A DNA stretch of 37,078 nt from a virus, in IMG/VR virus record IMGVR_UViG_3300020424_000010, positions 1 to 37,078 of that record; one strand, written 5' to 3'. Below the pieces are notes generated by a model. That model ran no database searches and had not been told where the DNA came from. It was given only the letters and a program-made list of their open reading frames with translations. The position numbers were made by a program, and so were the translations under genes. How positions within the stretch are numbered: position 1 is the first letter of the stretch; every line of letters begins with the position of its first letter. Below, piece after piece: positions 31,316 through 37,078 of this stretch.

Positions 31316-31592
31316 AAATCTCACCTTGTTCAGTAATTTTTGTCAGTTTATTTTTCTTAATCTTATATTTACTATTCTTTGGTATCTCTCTTGTTCTCAA
31401 AACATCTTGTATATAATTCTTAAATAATTCTGCACCTTGAAAACCTTGTGATGGTGGATATAAATTGTCCTCATTCTTCATAAAGAACAAACACATTTTC
31501 GCAACATCTTCAAACTTTACTGGTAGTCCATTAAACAACATAATCATATCGTTCTCTTTCTTTCTACCTTTGACAAATTGAAATCTATTCAT
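31308..31592 (-). CDS. Small hypothetical protein, 94 aa
   Basis: GLPVKFEDVAKMCLFFMKNE, then NLYPPSQGFQGAELFKNYIQ and a Lys-rich C-terminus. It overlaps both neighbours by 8 nt. It is soluble; the function is unknown. Confidence 0.6.
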   Translation of the reverse strand: MNRFQFVKGRKKENDMIMLFNGLPVKFEDVAKMCLFFMKNEDNLYPPSQGFQGAELFKNYIQDVLRTREIPKNSKYKIKKNKLTKITEQGEIYG

Positions 31593-32481
31593 AATATTCT
31601 GCTTTCATACCGTTGTTTTCATGCACGACTTTTGTAAGACCACCTTTAGTTTCTTTGGATTCTTTGAGTTTTCTTTCCCATGCAGTTTCATCTTCTTTTT
31701 GTTTTTTACGTCTACTTCTTGTCGTTTTTGTTCTTCGTCTTTTACGTTCTTCTTTGAGTGTAATATTTGCACTAATTAATAACAATACTGCAAGTGGGTC
31801 AAATACAAAAACTATGATGATGATGACCCATCTGACGGCATCTTCAATGATAGATTGAGTTGAGTCCCCATAGATGAGTTCTGCAATGTATTTGATGGGC
31901 CCAACCTCTGATTCGATTCGTAGTTGTTCTTTTCTAAGGTCGAATTTCTTCTTCGTGAGTTCTGCAATAATCTTTGTTGAGTTTTGAATCGATTGGTTGA
32001 GTTCATTTCTTTCTTCCTCTTGTTCTTTTCTTGCATTGAGTCCTTTGGTAACTGCACCAAGTTGAGTATACCTTGCAAGTGTATCGTCTAATAATTTAAG
32101 TGAATTTTCTGCACGAAAAATATCTGTTTCGTACCTTTTGATTTGATTTTCTACAGAAACAATCTCAAGTGATTTATCACCAGAGATAGTTGTTTGTTCT
32201 ATGTGTGCTTTTGATAGGAAACCGAATATACCCATAGATGTAATAAACATCAATATAAATACTGCACTCATTAAATAAGTCTTGAGTATCTTATGTACTT
32301 TTTTCCAATAGTGATATAACCAAGATGCAGTAACAAGTTTACCTAACTCTAATACTACACCCATAATTGCAATAGGAATTACAGCAGCAGAAAAGATTGC
32401 AATCAATCCAATAATACTATAATATGCAGCTACAGCACTAATCGCAAGAGCAGTAAATAAAGTAATAATACCTAATATCAT
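31585..32481 (-). CDS. Inner-membrane coiled-coil protein, 298 aa
   Basis: The start is set at the ATGA overlap (MILGIITLFTALAISAVAAY). Three membrane segments lie in residues 1-95, then a long coiled coil (about 100-195, VENQIKRYETDIFRAENSLK onward), a fourth membrane segment (about 218-245, IIIIVFVFDPLAVLLLISAN) and a very basic cytoplasmic tail (RKRRRTKTTRSRRKK). The coiled coil probably lies in the periplasm or between membrane hairpins. I recall similar architecture in marine T4-like phages, always unnamed. Candidate roles are envelope reorganisation, exclusion or lysis control; none is shown. Confidence 0.7.
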   Translation of the reverse strand: MILGIITLFTALAISAVAAYYSIIGLIAIFSAAVIPIAIMGVVLELGKLVTASWLYHYWKKVHKILKTYLMSAVFILMFITSMGIFGFLSKAHIEQTTISGDKSLEIVSVENQIKRYETDIFRAENSLKLLDDTLARYTQLGAVTKGLNARKEQEEERNELNQSIQNSTKIIAELTKKKFDLRKEQLRIESEVGPIKYIAELIYGDSTQSIIEDAVRWVIIIIVFVFDPLAVLLLISANITLKEERKRRRTKTTRSRRKKQKEDETAWERKLKESKETKGGLTKVVHENNGMKAEYYE

Positions 32482-32720
32482 AAAATCTCGACAGATTGAC
32501 AACAAAAGGGATTATTATTAATATTTTTCCCCTCATAATATATTTTTGTTTCTGTAACTTTCCGTATATGTCTTGTACCATCTTCATGTTTATCTTGATA
32601 GTACCTTACCGTTTCTTCTTTTAGAAGTCGTGGTGTTTCCATACCATCTAACTTATCTTCATCAAGTTCTGGAAACAAAAACGGTTGTTCTGACAATGGA
32701 AATTTAAATGGAAGTGTCAT
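32478..32720 (-). CDS. Small hypothetical protein, 80 aa
   Basis: A Pro/Phe-rich start (MTLPFKFPLSEQPFLFPELD), then a charged beta region (RHIRKVTETKIYYEG) and a C-terminal CC. ATGA overlaps join it to the lipoprotein before it and the coiled-coil protein after it. The function is unknown. Confidence 0.6.
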   Translation of the reverse strand: MTLPFKFPLSEQPFLFPELDEDKLDGMETPRLLKEETVRYYQDKHEDGTRHIRKVTETKIYYEGKNINNNPFCCQSVEIL

Positions 32721-33178
32721 TTTTTAAATCTCACAGTATATGACTTACCATCATAATTAAAAGTAATTATTGAGTGAGAATAAATTGTTTCCATAGACTC
32801 TTTGTATCTTGTTAAATTTCTACATACAAGTTCAGTACCATCTTTTGCAGTACTGTTTTGATGTCCTAACATACCACCAATAATCGCACCAGCAGTTCCA
32901 CCGTCTGGTAGATTCTTAGTTACATTATTACCGATAATACCACCAATAATTGCACCCATAAGCGCATCACCAGTTTTATCACCAGACACTTTTCTTTCAG
33001 AACAAACTTCTACATTATAAGGTGTTCTTTTGATAACTGTTTTTTGATAATCTTGAACATCAACATTATACGGTTGAGTTGCATTTGCAGTTGTGCATGA
33101 TGCCATGATACACATAAAAAAAATTGCAATTAAAGATATTGTTAAATATGCTTTTCTTGGTTCTGGACTATAGCTCAT
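32717..33178 (-). CDS. Glycine-zipper lipoprotein (17-kDa surface-antigen-like)
   Basis: 153 aa from the ATG after GGGAGAAAT. The signal peptide spans residues 8-27 and a lipobox-like IMASC puts the lipidated Cys at 28. Two glycine-zipper helices follow (GDALMGAIIGGIIGNNV and GGTAGAIIGGMLGH), the 2TM pattern of the rickettsial 17-kDa antigen and OmpA-associated lipoproteins. Mature Cys pairs (EVCSERK; LVCRNLT) and a beta C-terminus (FNYDGKSYTVRFKK) are visible. It probably sits in the outer membrane. Such a host-like lipoprotein in a phage could protect, remodel or mask the envelope; this is inference. Confidence 0.78.
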   Translation of the reverse strand: MSYSPEPRKAYLTISLIAIFFMCIMASCTTANATQPYNVDVQDYQKTVIKRTPYNVEVCSERKVSGDKTGDALMGAIIGGIIGNNVTKNLPDGGTAGAIIGGMLGHQNSTAKDGTELVCRNLTRYKESMETIYSHSIITFNYDGKSYTVRFKK

Positions 33179-33180
33179 TT

Positions 33181-33360
33181 TTATTTCTCCCATACTACTA
33201 TATAACAACCCTTATCATATGAAGAGATAGGGCCTGCTCCTCGTTTAATGGTGAATACAGTTTCACCCTCTATCCACCCTTTGTAAATACCACCATGATT
33301 GTTTGCAAAGAATTTTGCAATTCTATCATTTCTAAATCTCATTATCCTAGAATACTTCAT
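33181..33360 (-). CDS. Small basic protein, 59 aa
   Basis: MKYSRIMRFRNDRIAKFFAN, then GGIYKGWIEGETVFTIKRG and a C-terminal YIVVWEK. It starts at an ATGA overlap and ends 2 nt before the lipoprotein start, whose ribosome site lies in its last codons. It looks like a small beta barrel. The function is unknown. Confidence 0.6.
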   Translation of the reverse strand: MKYSRIMRFRNDRIAKFFANNHGGIYKGWIEGETVFTIKRGAGPISSYDKGCYIVVWEK

Positions 33361-33572
33361 ACACCCAACACCGAACCTATAGATTTCTCATCAGTTGGTA
33401 ATGACTTACCCTCTCTTAAATGTGTTTCTACTTGTTCAAAATAGAAAGCAGCATCCTCGTGTCCATATTCTTCAAGAAGTTTCTTTGCACCCTTGAAAAA
33501 TGTTACTGTCTGCATACCATTACTTTCACCTATAGATGCAGACTTCCATTTACCTCGTCTTTGATTACTCAT
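33357..33572 (-). CDS. Small hypothetical protein, 71 aa
   Basis: MSNQRRGKWKSASIGESNGM, then KGAKKLLEEYGHEDAAFYFE. It has a basic N-terminus and a helical remainder. TGATG overlaps the gene before it and ATGA the gene after. The function is unknown. Confidence 0.6.
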   Translation of the reverse strand: MSNQRRGKWKSASIGESNGMQTVTFFKGAKKLLEEYGHEDAAFYFEQVETHLREGKSLPTDEKSIGSVLGV

Positions 33573-33718
33573 CAATTTACCTCATTACGATTTAATTGTC
33601 TAACTAATGCATTAATTACTGTAGTCCAATAATTAACACCCCACTCACTACCAGAAGTTTTGCAGACATCCATAGCAAAATAAGCATTATCAATACGTCT
33701 TGTTAATTCGTTGTCCAT
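33572..33718 (-). CDS. Small hypothetical protein, 48 aa
   Basis: MDNELTRRIDNAYFAMDVCK, then TSGSEWGVNYWTTVINALVR. It fills the interval between two genes, with a 16-nt overlap upstream and a 1-nt overlap downstream. It is helical. The function is unknown. Confidence 0.55.
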   Translation of the reverse strand: MDNELTRRIDNAYFAMDVCKTSGSEWGVNYWTTVINALVRQLNRNEVN

Positions 33719-33984
33719 AATATATCCTTTGTTAATGACATTGCTGCACTTTTAATTCTGTTAGTATAATTAATACCATATCCAGTTCCTGCTGTCAAGT
33801 CGCTCTTTGACACTAAATCTTTATTTATGTGTTGAACTTCGTCAAACTTGTCATGTAGTGTTTTACACAACTTATCAAACTCTGAATCATCTATCAATGA
33901 TATATTCTTTTCATAATAAAGATATGAGAACATAAGATAATATGGTACTAACATATTTGGATTTTTATCCCAAATCCTAATCAC
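33703..33984 (-). CDS. Conserved phage protein of unknown function, about 93 aa
   Basis: NPNMLVPYYLMFSYLYYEKN, then SLIDDSEFDKLCKTLHDKF and SDLTAGTGYGINYTNRIKSA. This pattern is familiar from marine T4-like phages; the 'YY...isl.dd.eFDkL...L' part vaguely resembles the N-terminal domain of NAD-dependent DNA ligase, but no nucleotidyltransferase site exists. The start is uncertain: a GTG overlapping the previous stop (33984) is used here; an ATG at 33954 gives 83 aa. Confidence 0.6.
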   Translation of the reverse strand: MIRIWDKNPNMLVPYYLMFSYLYYEKNISLIDDSEFDKLCKTLHDKFDEVQHINKDLVSKSDLTAGTGYGINYTNRIKSAAMSLTKDILWTTN

Positions 33985-34147
33985 TTGATTTCGCTTTCTC
34001 AAGGTCTTTCTCAAGTTTCTTTTCATTATCTTTAATGAATTGTGGAACTCCAATACCTAACTTTAACAAACCAGTTTGTATTGTTAAGTTCTCAATTAGT
34101 CTACCTTGTAAACTAGTGACATCACTAAAACCTTGTAAATTACTCAT
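33977..34147 (-). CDS. Small hypothetical protein, 56 aa
   Basis: MSNLQGFSDVTSLQGRLIEN, then LLKLGIGVPQFIKDNEKKLE and a charged end. Its first four residues (MSNLQ) equal those of the 57-aa protein on the other side of the metallopeptidase gene. TAATG overlap with the metallopeptidase stop. The function is unknown. Confidence 0.55.
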   Translation of the reverse strand: MSNLQGFSDVTSLQGRLIENLTIQTGLLKLGIGVPQFIKDNEKKLEKDLEKAKSSD

Positions 34148-34821
34148 TACATTTTCCTTTCTCTAATTTCTTTCATTCTAAATACCGACTTAATCCATTC
34201 TTCAGGCGACAATATATGATTACTTGTTGTAATCTTTAGTTTCGCATCTTTGAAACTCTTCTTGAGAATATTACCAAACTCTTTACTAATAAACATTGAT
34301 GCAAGTTTGATTACATCTCTACGAAAACCTATATCATGATGCATATTACCACATAAGTGTGCGAACTCATGAATAACTGTATAAGGACAGTTGTATTCTT
34401 GTAACTCCATTGCACCATACCAAGTAGCACGACCAGCAGTTGCACCACGAAAACTTTTCTTTACAAGAGTTGGATAATAATTTTTCTTAGTTGAACCAAC
34501 TTCGTTCTCACATAACTTTTTATAAGTCTTGGATTTTGCAATCTTATTGAAAAGTTTTTGTGTACCTTTCCAATTGAGTATTGCAGTTTTTTTATTGTTT
34601 GGATATAGTTTCCTATATTCTGCAAGAGCAGCAAACTCTGCATTGTAAGTCTTTTGTTTACCACTATCTTTGTAGTTTGCTTTACCAGACTTAATTGTTT
34701 TCTGTTTCTTTGCATAATAGTTTGCATACTTGTTTGCATAATCATGACCCATAATAGGTAGAGCCTTCTGATATACATCTGTGGTACTAATACCATTAAT
34801 CATATTGTAAGTTACACTCAA
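34147..34821 (-). CDS. Zinc metallopeptidase-like protein (HExxHxxGxxH)
   Basis: About 224 aa. The zinc site HEFAHLCGNMH (residues 151-161) fits HExxHxxGxxH and is followed by HDIGFRRDVIKLAS, similar to the 'HG..F' region of SprT/TIGR04338-type phage metallohydrolases. The first half is Lys/Tyr-rich with no signal peptide, so it would act in the cytoplasm. The start used is a TTG overlapping the previous stop, with AGAGG 7 nt upstream; the ATG at 34803 (MINGISTTDVYQK) gives 218 aa. A target (host regulator or virion protein) cannot be inferred. Confidence 0.72.
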   Translation of the reverse strand: MSVTYNMINGISTTDVYQKALPIMGHDYANKYANYYAKKQKTIKSGKANYKDSGKQKTYNAEFAALAEYRKLYPNNKKTAILNWKGTQKLFNKIAKSKTYKKLCENEVGSTKKNYYPTLVKKSFRGATAGRATWYGAMELQEYNCPYTVIHEFAHLCGNMHHDIGFRRDVIKLASMFISKEFGNILKKSFKDAKLKITTSNHILSPEEWIKSVFRMKEIRERKM

Positions 34822-34991
34822 TGCGACACCTCTTCAAACTTCTTTTCAACCAAATTTTCAACCAAACTGTCAATCACACTATTACCCTCAAGACCAGCTT
34901 TTTCAAGTGCATCTTGAAATTCATCAACTGTCATTGAACCTATCTCTTCACAAATGTTCTCTTTGATGATATCATTTTGTAAATTACTCAT
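34818..34991 (-). CDS. Small acidic protein, 57 aa
   Basis: MSNLQNDIIKENICEEIGSM, then TVDEFQDALEKAGLEGNSV and an acidic helical C-terminus. TAATG overlap with the upstream gene; its end holds the ribosome site of the metallopeptidase gene. The function is unknown. Confidence 0.55.
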   Translation of the reverse strand: MSNLQNDIIKENICEEIGSMTVDEFQDALEKAGLEGNSVIDSLVENLVEKKFEEVSH

Positions 34992-35266
34992 TAACCAAAC
35001 TCCCTCTGAACTGAACCATAATTCTCATTGAAACCACCCTCTTCGATAGGTGTTTCAAGACACTTCTGAGCAGACTCTTGTGTCATGTATTCTGTGTACC
35101 TATCGTAAGGAACAATCATACCACCACAATCTTCGTCTTTACAGACCTTACCAACATACCAACCAGCAGCAGAAGCCATGACGATTGGTTCTGAGACTTC
35201 CATCATCTCACCATAGACGTTGACTTTTTCAAACTTGATTTCTTTAATGTCTTTTGCAAATTTCAT
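34991..35266 (-). CDS. Hypothetical protein, 91 aa, first gene of the large operon
   Basis: KEIKFEKVNVYGEMMEVSEP, then AAGWYVGKVCKDEDCGGMIV and PYDRYTEYMTQESAQKCLET. Three Cys are visible (two in CKDEDC). It is the first gene after P4, with the shared leader, and so probably strongly expressed early. The function is unknown. Confidence 0.65.
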   Translation of the reverse strand: MKFAKDIKEIKFEKVNVYGEMMEVSEPIVMASAAGWYVGKVCKDEDCGGMIVPYDRYTEYMTQESAQKCLETPIEEGGFNENYGSVQREFG

Positions 35267-35297
35267 ATTTTACTCTCTTTCTCTTGATTACATATAT

Positions 35298-35327
35298 AAT
35301 ATAACATTGTTTTAATAACAAAGTCAA
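35298..35327 (-). promoter_or_regulatory. Sigma70-like promoter P4 with palindromic spacer
   Basis: TTGACT (35322-35327) with -10 TATATT (35298-35303, 18-nt spacing) or TTATAT (17-nt) on the minus strand. The spacer holds TTGTT-ATTAA-AACAA. The leader is the same 18-mer as in P1 and P3. It heads the operon of about 27 genes from 35266 to 28167. Confidence 0.75.
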
Positions 35328-35379
35328 GTCATTTTTTAAGTTATTGATTTTATTACATTTTTTTGAGAGTATTTTTTAC

Positions 35380-35386
35380 CTAAATA
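35380..35386 (+). promoter_or_regulatory. Late-promoter-like element CTAAATA before the Fe-S carrier gene
   Basis: CTAAATA on the plus strand lies 25 nt before the ATG at 35412 and is identical to the heptamers before gp5 and gp25. TTAAGG then serves as ribosome site. This suggests late expression of the carrier, away from the early operon diverging on the other strand. Confidence 0.45.
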
Positions 35387-35402
35387 TTTTTTTAATTAAG
35401 GT

Positions 35403-35420
35403 GATTCGCTAATGATTCGT
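35403..35420. repeat. GATTCGC iterons between P4 and the Fe-S carrier gene
   Basis: GATTCGC at 35403-35409 and GATTCGT at 35414-35420, 11 nt apart, on the plus strand. The second copy overlaps the start codon of the carrier gene. The first lies 75 nt upstream of the P4 -35. Confidence 0.5.
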
Positions 35421-35717
35421 TTAACAGAAAACGCAATAGAATACTTAAATAGTATTAAAAAAGACGATTATGTAACTTTGGGAGTACAAGGTGGTGGTTG
35501 CTCTGGTTTTACATATGTGTGGGATTATATGAAAAATTGGCCTGATGTTAAGTGGAGTAAACCATACGAAGATTGTTTGGTCTTAGACCCTATGGCTGAA
35601 ATGTTCGTTGCTGGTTGCACTATAGATTATATTACAGAACTTGGTGGTTCATATCTAAAAGTTATAAATCCTAATGCAACTGCATCATGTGGTTGTGGTG
35701 AAAGTTTCGCAGTATGA
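35412..35717 (+). CDS. A-type iron-sulphur carrier (IscA/HesB family)
   Basis: 101 aa, the family's usual length (IscA 107). The three cluster-binding Cys are in place: C30 in VQGGGCSGFTY and C93/C95 in ASCGCGESFAV. A-type carriers pass Fe-S clusters to target enzymes. It is the only plus-strand gene of the window, with a CTAAATA late-promoter-like motif upstream, and it ends directly against the kinase gene on the other strand (no spacer). No other Fe-S assembly gene is nearby, so it would plug into the host system. Confidence 0.9.
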   Translation: MIRLTENAIEYLNSIKKDDYVTLGVQGGGCSGFTYVWDYMKNWPDVKWSKPYEDCLVLDPMAEMFVAGCTIDYITELGGSYLKVINPNATASCGCGESFAV

Positions 35718-36392
35718 TTATCTACGTCTTTGTGCAAGTTCTGATGCAATCCAACGAACTGCTTGAGGTTTAGTTGGTTTACCCTTTATCAATCCTCTGA
35801 TTCTTTTAGTTGCATCTGCAAATAAATCACTATCTGACACACTCACATTATTGTCAACAATTACAAAATTCTTTCCACCAAATAGTCTTTGAAATGCACC
35901 AATATTTTTTTGTACTGCGTTCCACATAGCTTCAACTGCTTTTGGTTGAAGTTTTCTTTTTCTTTGCATATTTCTTTCTTGTGCAATTTCTAAAGATGTG
36001 TTTACAAATATCATATATGTGTCATAACCTATTTGGTCAAGTAGTCTCTTTTGTCTACCAATCTTATTTACATCTTTTCCAGTACCATCAATTATGACAC
36101 CTAGTCTACCATCAACCCATAAATCTTGTCTTTTACTTGTAAGTTTTTTTGCCTTACCTCTTATGTCTTGACCTTTGTCTGAAAATATATCCTCTGGTTT
36201 ACCAGCGTCTAGTCCAGCATCTTCTAGTTTCTTTTCAAATATATCATCACTATTAAGAATTTTCATACCTAATCCACCAGTCGTTTGTCTTACAACAAAT
36301 GACTTACCAGACCCAGGCCCTCCAGCAAGAAATACTGCTTTAAATATGTTGGGGTCGTAAACTCCCTCTTGTATTTGTAAAAATGTTTTCAT
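35718..36392 (-). CDS. Zeta-toxin-like P-loop kinase
   Basis: 224 aa. Walker A GGPGSGKS at 25-32 after KAVFLAGG, then LNSDDIFEKKLEDAGLDAGK, a second acidic strand LGVIIDGTGKD (about 98-108) and an Arg-rich lid region (ERNMQRKRKLQPKAVEA). This is the layout of small-molecule kinases of the zeta-toxin/AAA_33 group, which phosphorylate nucleotides, sugars or cell-wall precursors. The N-terminus (MKTFLQIQEGVYDPNIF) is familiar from marine T4-like phages. Its substrate is unknown. A 57-aa gene overlaps its start. Confidence 0.75.
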   Translation of the reverse strand: MKTFLQIQEGVYDPNIFKAVFLAGGPGSGKSFVVRQTTGGLGMKILNSDDIFEKKLEDAGLDAGKPEDIFSDKGQDIRGKAKKLTSKRQDLWVDGRLGVIIDGTGKDVNKIGRQKRLLDQIGYDTYMIFVNTSLEIAQERNMQRKRKLQPKAVEAMWNAVQKNIGAFQRLFGGKNFVIVDNNVSVSDSDLFADATKRIRGLIKGKPTKPQAVRWIASELAQRRR

Positions 36393-36513
36393 ATTTGTCT
36401 CGATACAACTCTTTTATCGTATTTATCTGTTCTTCCGTCATAGGTTCAATCGTTCTCTCTTGTCTTTGTAAATTAATAAATTTCTTCAGTTTAAGTTTGG
36501 TTTTACTTGTCAT
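36340..36513 (-). CDS. Small basic protein overlapping the kinase gene, 57 aa
   Basis: MTSKTKLKLKKFINLQRQER, then TIEPMTEEQINTIKELYRDK and YENIFTNTRG. A strong ribosome site (AAGAGGAA) lies 6 nt before the ATG. The gene overlaps the kinase start by 53 nt in another frame. It is helical and basic at the N-terminus. It may be a kinase partner or only a translated leader. Confidence 0.5.
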   Translation of the reverse strand: MTSKTKLKLKKFINLQRQERTIEPMTEEQINTIKELYRDKYENIFTNTRGSLRPQHI

Positions 36514-36565
36514 AGTTATTCCTCTTGATTGATTGTTGTCATAACGAAATGTGAGTTGCTCCTTT

Positions 36566-37078
36566 CTAAAGTACTATTGACTCTGGTTTCAATTTGTTTG
36601 AATAATCAACCGTACCACTTGGTATTTCAGTTGACACACTTTCTTTGATGCAAGACATATACATCATATGTGTTTGTTCCTCGCCAGAGTTGTTAAATTC
36701 GTGTCTGATTTTTGTGATAAGATATTTACCACTATAGTTGGGGTCATTTTTTCTATTAGTCACAGATGAAGATGCTCCAATCGTAACATTAATTGTGTCA
36801 CCAGCTTGAATAAAAGTATTACCAGCGACAGTCATATTTAGTGTAAAAGAGTTTTGTAACTGTTTCATTCTTGAATTTCTTCTCATAACAATATTTTCTA
36901 AGTTATCATATTTAAAACTATATTTACCAAGTTCTTCAAAATTTTGACCAGATGATGAAATAGTTACATATTTTTTAGATGTAGAAAAATCTCCTATACC
37001 TTTATTGTTGTGAATATCTTTTGATTTAGATACCATAGGTGCTTTATTTAAGTGTGTATCCTCATCAAAATTATTAAA
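36566..37078 (-). CDS. Baseplate hub-like protein (gp27/gpD type), C-terminal part, runs off right edge
   Basis: The frame is open from the right edge to the TAG at 36566, giving about 170 residues of the C-terminus. The segment TVAGNTFIQAGDTINVTIG, then SGKYLITKIRHEFNNSGEE and THMMYMSCIKESV, follows the 'aGn..i.aGd.i...G.Y.I..v.H.f......m.l...k..v' pattern of hub proteins such as gp27 and gpD. No complete start is visible; an internal ATG at 37036 is probably not the start. The full gene would be needed to confirm. Confidence 0.5.
   Translation of the reverse strand, partial: FNNFDEDTHLNKAPMVSKSKDIHNNKGIGDFSTSKKYVTISSSGQNFEELGKYSFKYDNLENIVMRRNSRMKQLQNSFTLNMTVAGNTFIQAGDTINVTIGASSSVTNRKNDPNYSGKYLITKIRHEFNNSGEEQTHMMYMSCIKESVSTEIPSGTVDYSNKLKPESIVL

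Noticed and set aside
32482-32505. Longer start for the coiled-coil membrane protein
   Set aside because: The ATGA overlap with the previous stop eight codons later fits the coupling used throughout the operon and gives a cleaner first membrane segment.
33703-33984. NAD-dependent DNA ligase fragment
   Set aside because: Only a short helix pattern resembles the ligase N-terminal domain. There is no KxDG motif and the protein is complete with coupled starts and stops, so it is not a degraded ligase.
22687-35327. CRISPR array or mini-array from the repeated palindromes
   Set aside because: Copies are kilobases apart, lack spacers, and coincide with promoter boxes.
21276-35411. tRNA or other structured RNA genes in the gaps
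   Set aside because: No cloverleaf-like pairing with a T-loop GTTC and CCA-end pattern was seen in any gap. The hairpins present are terminators or short inverted repeats.
1-37078. Insertion sequences, integrase or attachment sites
   Set aside because: No transposase, recombinase or long direct repeats with target duplications were seen; the phage type is normally strictly lytic.

Overview
The window looks like part of an AT-rich T4-type (myovirus) phage genome, most likely from a marine host. The evidence is a recognisable T4 baseplate block (gp5, gp25, gp6, a gp7-like protein and gp8), exact T4-type late promoters (TATAAATA), and many small protein types I associate with marine T4-like phages. 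A SAR11-type or other low-G+C marine host is an inference; no host marker such as a photosynthesis gene is present. All genes but one lie on the minus strand, so transcription runs from high to low coordinates.

Region 1 (1-21,275) is the late structural block. In transcription order it holds gp5 (hub OB-fold/spike, no lysozyme domain), a 663-aa structural protein with an internal duplication, gp25, gp6, a 960-aa gp7-like wedge protein, a 396-aa fibre-like protein and four short adhesin-like proteins, one with a C1q-like domain and three sharing an N-terminal tag. Two putative assembly or chaperone proteins, gp8, a 2,250-aa DUF4815-type protein, a small coiled-coil protein and the start of another structural gene follow. 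Late-promoter motifs precede gp8 and the 396-aa gene (TATAAATA) and gp25 and gp5 (CTAAATA).

Region 2 (about 21,290-35,330) is a packed set of about 50 small genes, mostly joined by ATGA or TAATG overlaps, in six apparent operons. Each begins with a sigma70-like promoter with 17-nt spacing. Four promoters carry a TGTT-N5-AACA palindrome between -35 and -10, and three share an 18-nt leader. Four promoter regions are preceded 50-80 nt upstream by iterated GATTCGC motifs. Recognisable products are GMP reductase, a MazG-like pyrophosphohydrolase, a DUF3310-like protein, glutaredoxin, two small zinc-finger proteins, an HExxHxxGxxH metallopeptidase, an LPD29-like protein, a glycine-zipper lipoprotein and a coiled-coil membrane protein. 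A hairpin terminator separates this region from gp5.

Region 3 (35,331-37,078) holds an IscA/HesB-type Fe-S carrier, the only plus-strand gene, converging with no spacer on a zeta-toxin-like P-loop kinase. A small overlapping gene and the C-terminal part of a hub-like (gp27/gpD-type) protein run to the right edge. The layout suggests early/middle host-takeover genes (guanine-nucleotide adjustment, redox/Fe-S, envelope proteins) inserted between two late virion blocks. Several tiny genes (30538-30693, 29822-29965, 28167-28325, 33181-33360, 33572-33718, 33977-34147, 34818-34991, 23020-23199, 36340-36513) are added here because they fill gaps and are coupled to their neighbours.
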